Shown: positions 5,849 to 8,405 of the stretch, piece by piece
Layout of the letters: each line of letters opens with the position of its first letter
Position numbering within the stretch: the first letter of the stretch is position 1
NCBI GenBank assembly: GCA_031287585.1
Contig: JAITST010000208.1
Location: 1 to 8,405, forward strand
Direction of reading: 5' to 3'
Length of the DNA: 8,405 nt
Source: Planctomycetaceae bacterium
GTDB taxonomy: Bacteria > Planctomycetota > Planctomycetia > Pirellulales > Thermoguttaceae
Notes under the pieces: generated by a model
Databases searched by the model: none
The model's input: only the letters and a program-made list of their open reading frames with translations
Told to the model about the DNA's origin: nothing
Program-made: the position numbers and the translations under genes

Positions 5849-5877
5849 GTAGAGACGCAACGTCTATGTGTCTCTAC
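5849..5877 (+). repeat. Palindromic element in the LutA-like gene leader
   Basis: GTAGAGAC (5849-5856) and GTCTCTAC (5870-5877) form a perfect 8-bp stem with a 13-nt loop. A competing small hairpin GACG/CGTC (5854-5857 and 5861-5864) shares part of it. The sequence resembles short dispersed palindromes with the GTAGAGACG core known from some other bacteria, so it may be one copy of a genomic repeat family. An in-frame ATG at 5866 lies inside it. Confidence 0.55.
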
Positions 5878-5907
5878 AAATCATTATCCAACTACCAAAC
5901 TACAAAA

Positions 5908-6678
5908 ATGATTGAAGCCCTAACCAAAAACGTACCGCACTGGGAGTATCCGCAATACAAACGCGGTGATACTGTTGCCCTTTTCACTACTTGCTTTATT
6001 GACCAATTTTTTCCGTCGGCTGCACGTGCTGTGGTGCAGTTATTGGAAGAGCAGAATGTACCGGTTGAGTTTCCGCCGGAGCAGACGTGCTGTGGGCAAC
6101 CGGCGTTGAATAGCGGTTATCGTGACGACGCGATTAGTGTGATGAACCAGTTTGGACGTGTGTTTGAGAAATATCGTTGGGTCGTTACGCCGTCCGCGTC
6201 GTGTGCCGCGATGTGCCGTATATTTTTTCAAGACCTCGCACCGGAGTCTGCGGCAGCGAAAGTTGGTTTGCGAGTTTACGAGATAACAGAATTTTTAGTA
6301 AACGTGCTTGGCATTACGGACACAGGTGCGGCGTTTCCGCACAAGGTAGCGATGCACATCGGTTGTCACGGGCGGCGCGAGTTGGGAATTGCAGAACCTG
6401 CGATGAAGTTGTTACACAGTATTCGCGGCTTGGATTATCACGAAATACCGAATATAGAAGAGTGCTGCGGATTCGGCGGAACGTTTTCTGTGAAAATGGC
6501 GGGAACGTCGCTGGCAATGGGACGGAAGAAGGTAGCAAACATACGCGCGGCAGGTGCGGATGTGGTAGCGACGACAGACCTGAGTTGCGCAATGCACTTC
6601 GGCGGAATAATGCGGCTAGACCCAACGATGAAGTCAATACCGGTTATGCACCTCGCGGAAATTTTGGTGAATCGCTAG
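5908..6678 (+). CDS. lutA: LutA/LldE-type (Fe-S)-binding protein with two CCG domains
   Basis: The 256-residue product is full length for the LutA/YkgE family, a subunit of the LutABC iron-sulfur lactate oxidation complex in the cytoplasm. It has both CCG cysteine-rich modules: Cys29, Cys61-Cys62-Gly and Cys99 in the first half, and Cys153, Cys186-Cys187-Gly and Cys227 in the second, with family motifs TCCGQPALNSGYR, ECCGFGGTFSVK and MHLAEIL. These cysteines bind a 4Fe-4S-type cluster. I chose ATG 5908; an in-frame ATG at 5866 would add 14 residues encoded partly by the palindrome, and homology to the family starts only near residue 22. No clear Shine-Dalgarno site precedes either. LutB and LutC are not adjacent, since the next gene is pilT, so partners must be elsewhere or the protein works with another oxidoreductase. 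The symbol reflects family resemblance, not a proven role. Confidence 0.88.
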   Translation: MIEALTKNVPHWEYPQYKRGDTVALFTTCFIDQFFPSAARAVVQLLEEQNVPVEFPPEQTCCGQPALNSGYRDDAISVMNQFGRVFEKYRWVVTPSASCAAMCRIFFQDLAPESAAAKVGLRVYEITEFLVNVLGITDTGAAFPHKVAMHIGCHGRRELGIAEPAMKLLHSIRGLDYHEIPNIEECCGFGGTFSVKMAGTSLAMGRKKVANIRAAGADVVATTDLSCAMHFGGIMRLDPTMKSIPVMHLAEILVNR

Positions 6679-6729
6679 CGGGCGGTGGACAGATTGCGTA
6701 AATTAGGAGAACAAAAACTATAGGGGGGA

Positions 6730-6758
6730 TTGTATTAATTGCGTATTGTCGTGATAAT
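6730..6758 (+). promoter_or_regulatory. Candidate promoter upstream of pilT
   Basis: TTGTAT (6730-6735) and GATAAT (6753-6758) are 17 bases apart. It follows a run of six Gs (6723-6728) and would give a leader of about 65 nt containing the TACCGTTG word at 6765-6772. Confidence 0.4.
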
Positions 6759-6830
6759 GTTTCGTACCGTTGGTTTGCGGTGAGTTTTATTGTTTGGTTT
6801 TAATTACACTTTTACATATTGTTTACGGCT

Positions 6831-7997
6831 ATGGGAACAGTTCTTATTGATAAACTTTTGGAAACCGTGGTTGTTCGCGGGGCTAGCGACTTGCACATTG
6901 CTGTTGGGCAACCGCCTGTTTTGCGATTGCATGGTCGGCTTGTTAAGTTGGAAACCAAAGTGCTTGAGCCGGAGGATACTGTTTCTTTGATGAAAAGTAT
7001 CACGCCTGAACGTTGTCAGCAGGAATTGCAACAGTCCGGTAGTTCTGACTTTGGATTTGCGTTCGGCGAAAAGGCGCGTTTCCGTGTTTCGATTTTTAAG
7101 CAGCGTGGTAATACCGGTATGGTGCTTCGACAAATTCCTACCCAGTTGCTCAGTATGGATCAACTGAATACGCCGCCGGTGATGAAGGAATTGATTATGC
7201 GTCCGCGCGGTTTGGTGCTTGTTACCGGTCCGACTGGTTCGGGCAAGTCAACGACGCTCGCGGCGTGTATCGATTACCTCAACGATAACGTTGACCATCA
7301 CATCATAACCATCGAAGACCCTATCGAATTTTATCATTATCATAAGAAGTCAACGGTGAATCAGCGTGAAGTTGGTGTTGACGTGCCGTCGTTTGCGGAA
7401 GCGATTCGACGAGCGTTGCGTCAAGACCCTGACGTGATTCTCGTCGGTGAAATGCGAGACTTGGAAACTATCGAAGCCGCTATCACCGCGGCGGAAACTG
7501 GTCATATCGTCTTCGGTACGTTGCACACGTCCAGTGCAGCCGGTACTATCAACCGTATCATTGACGTTTTTCCGACGAACCAGCAAGACCAGATTCGTAC
7601 TCAATTGTCAACGTCAATCATTGGGATTCTCGCTCAACAACTTTTGCCGCGAATTACGGGCGGACGAGTTGCGGCATACGAGATGCTCGTCGTGACACCC
7701 GGTATCGGTAACTTGATTCGTGAAAATAAGACGTTCCGTATAACGTCGTCAATTCAAACCGGTCACAAACTTGGTATGCAGTTACTCGACGACCATTTGT
7801 TTAGGTTGTGGAAGGACAAGGTTGTGAACAAAGATGACGCGATAACAAAATCGAACATTCCCGATGCGTTGCTGGCAAAGATGGAACGGTGGGAGCGGGG
7901 AGAAGTGTCGCTAGACGAAGACGAAGGCGGCAAGGACGACGGTAAGGACAGTGGTCGTGATGAGCATGGTCGTAATGCAAAGATTAAATACACCTAA
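6831..7997 (+). CDS. pilT: Type IV pilus retraction ATPase PilT
   Basis: PilT is the hexameric cytoplasmic ATPase that disassembles type IV pili and powers twitching motility and DNA uptake. The 388-residue product has the PAS-like N-terminal domain (ASDLHI at 18-23, RFRVSIFKQRG at 83-93) and the full RecA-type core: Walker A GPTGSGKST (133-141), Asp box ITIEDPIEF (159-167), Walker B DVILVGEMRD (201-210) and His box TGHIVFGTLHT (223-233). The family C-terminal motif GHKLGMQLLDDHL (311-323) follows. All catalytic residues are present. I chose ATG 6831; an in-frame TTG at 6819 would add only four residues. No clear Shine-Dalgarno site is seen. Beyond residue 350 there is a charged Asp/Gly/Lys-rich tail of about 38 residues not found in typical PilT. 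No pilus gene adjoins it, so it is probably transcribed alone. PilU is a less likely alternative. Confidence 0.95.
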   Translation: MGTVLIDKLLETVVVRGASDLHIAVGQPPVLRLHGRLVKLETKVLEPEDTVSLMKSITPERCQQELQQSGSSDFGFAFGEKARFRVSIFKQRGNTGMVLRQIPTQLLSMDQLNTPPVMKELIMRPRGLVLVTGPTGSGKSTTLAACIDYLNDNVDHHIITIEDPIEFYHYHKKSTVNQREVGVDVPSFAEAIRRALRQDPDVILVGEMRDLETIEAAITAAETGHIVFGTLHTSSAAGTINRIIDVFPTNQQDQIRTQLSTSIIGILAQQLLPRITGGRVAAYEMLVVTPGIGNLIRENKTFRITSSIQTGHKLGMQLLDDHLFRLWKDKVVNKDDAITKSNIPDALLAKMERWERGEVSLDEDEGGKDDGKDSGRDEHGRNAKIKYT

Positions 7998-8052
7998 AAG
8001 TGGACGATTTATGATAACGTTTCGGAGTAAATTCGCGGCAATTTTCTAATGC

Positions 8053-8105
8053 GAGGAGGTACGCAAACGAACTTGTTGTCCACGTTAAGAAGGAAGAGGT
8101 ATTGA
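8053..8105 (+). promoter_or_regulatory. Strong Shine-Dalgarno-like site and possible short leader peptide
   Basis: GAGGAGGT (8053-8060) is the strongest ribosome-binding-like sequence in the window, yet no start codon lies 5-9 bases downstream. A TTG at 8073 opens a 10-codon frame (LLSTLRRKRY) that ends in TGA at 8103-8105, directly against the ATG at 8106. This could be a leader peptide or a ribosome standby site; it could also be chance. Confidence 0.25.
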
Positions 8106-8405
8106 ATGTTTTATCGTTTTTCACTAATCGTTTTGGGATACGCTCTTTTTGCTACTTCCTTATTTGCGGGAGATTTGTCGCCTGAGTTACAGAAGAATGC
8201 GGATTATACCCTTCAAGGTTTCGATGATACGATAATGCGCATTAATAGCGGTATTTGCCGTATTAATGGTCAAAGTAAAGTTGGCAGCAAAACGTCTGAT
8301 GATGAATTTGAAATCGCGTTTGATTTTGCCAACAATTATTATCGTTTTGACCGTAAGGGGCAATGTCATTCACTCAGAACACCTGAGTATTATTACGAAT
8401 TTTGG
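8106..8405 (+). CDS. Secreted protein of unknown function (3' end outside the window)
   Basis: One hundred codons are visible and the frame is open to the right edge. The start is ATG 8106, preceded by a purine-rich GGAAGAGG at 8092-8099, 6 bases away. The first 21 residues form a signal peptide (MFYRFSLIVLGYALF, cleavage probably after LFA at 19-21), so the protein is exported. The visible mature part (GDLSPELQ, then GFDDTIMRINSGICRINGQ, FEIAFDFANNYYRFDRKGQ and TPEYYYEF) is rich in aromatic and polar residues and looks like alternating beta strands, with Cys59 and one more Cys near residue 87. I do not recognise the family. It follows pilT by 108 bases on the same strand, with no clear terminator or promoter between them. 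Confidence 0.75.
   Translation, partial: MFYRFSLIVLGYALFATSLFAGDLSPELQKNADYTLQGFDDTIMRINSGICRINGQSKVGSKTSDDEFEIAFDFANNYYRFDRKGQCHSLRTPEYYYEFW

Noticed and set aside
6177..6701. 174-codon + strand frame overlapping the LutA-like gene
   Set aside because: It overlaps the conserved CCG domains in another frame, and the Arg/Gly/Asn-rich composition is typical of a shadow.

Overview
The window looks like a piece of a Planctomycetota chromosome with moderate G+C. This rests on four things: a pair of large conserved-looking proteins whose blocks resemble planctomycete-restricted hypotheticals, a secreted isochorismatase-fold protein of a type common there, a DUF1573 protein with an SCGAC motif, and many starts without a clear Shine-Dalgarno site. 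Genus cannot be told from the sequence. Every complete or partial gene I can support is on the + strand.

Region 1 (1-3381) holds two large genes of unknown function. The first is cut by the left edge. The second has one N-terminal membrane segment. Both carry long Gly/Ser/Met low-complexity linkers and probably form an operon. Region 2 (3382-4385) is an exported isochorismatase-like hydrolase behind its own extended -10 promoter.

Region 3 (4386-5835) is a decayed zone. It contains a short one-helix membrane protein ORF ending exactly at the left end of a 489-bp IS5-family remnant with perfect 16-bp terminal inverted repeats. Beyond the right end lies an open frame without a start codon, probably part of a broken gene, then an overlapping Cys-rich frame. 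A DUF1573 gene follows whose C-terminal part has been lost. A promoter for the next gene overlaps the end of that truncated gene.

Region 4 (5836-7997) holds a LutA-type CCG-domain Fe-S protein, with a palindromic repeat around one of its possible starts, and a complete PilT ATPase with a charged C-terminal tail. Region 5 (7998-8405) starts a secreted protein of unknown function that runs off the right edge.

The genes do not form one obvious pathway. PilT (type IV pilus retraction) and the LutA-like protein (lactate or other organic-acid oxidation) are recognisable housekeeping or accessory functions. The first two genes may belong to an envelope assembly. No tRNA, rRNA, CRISPR array or defence system is visible. 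The most interesting material is the decayed zone 4386-5835 and several short intergenic motifs that recur.
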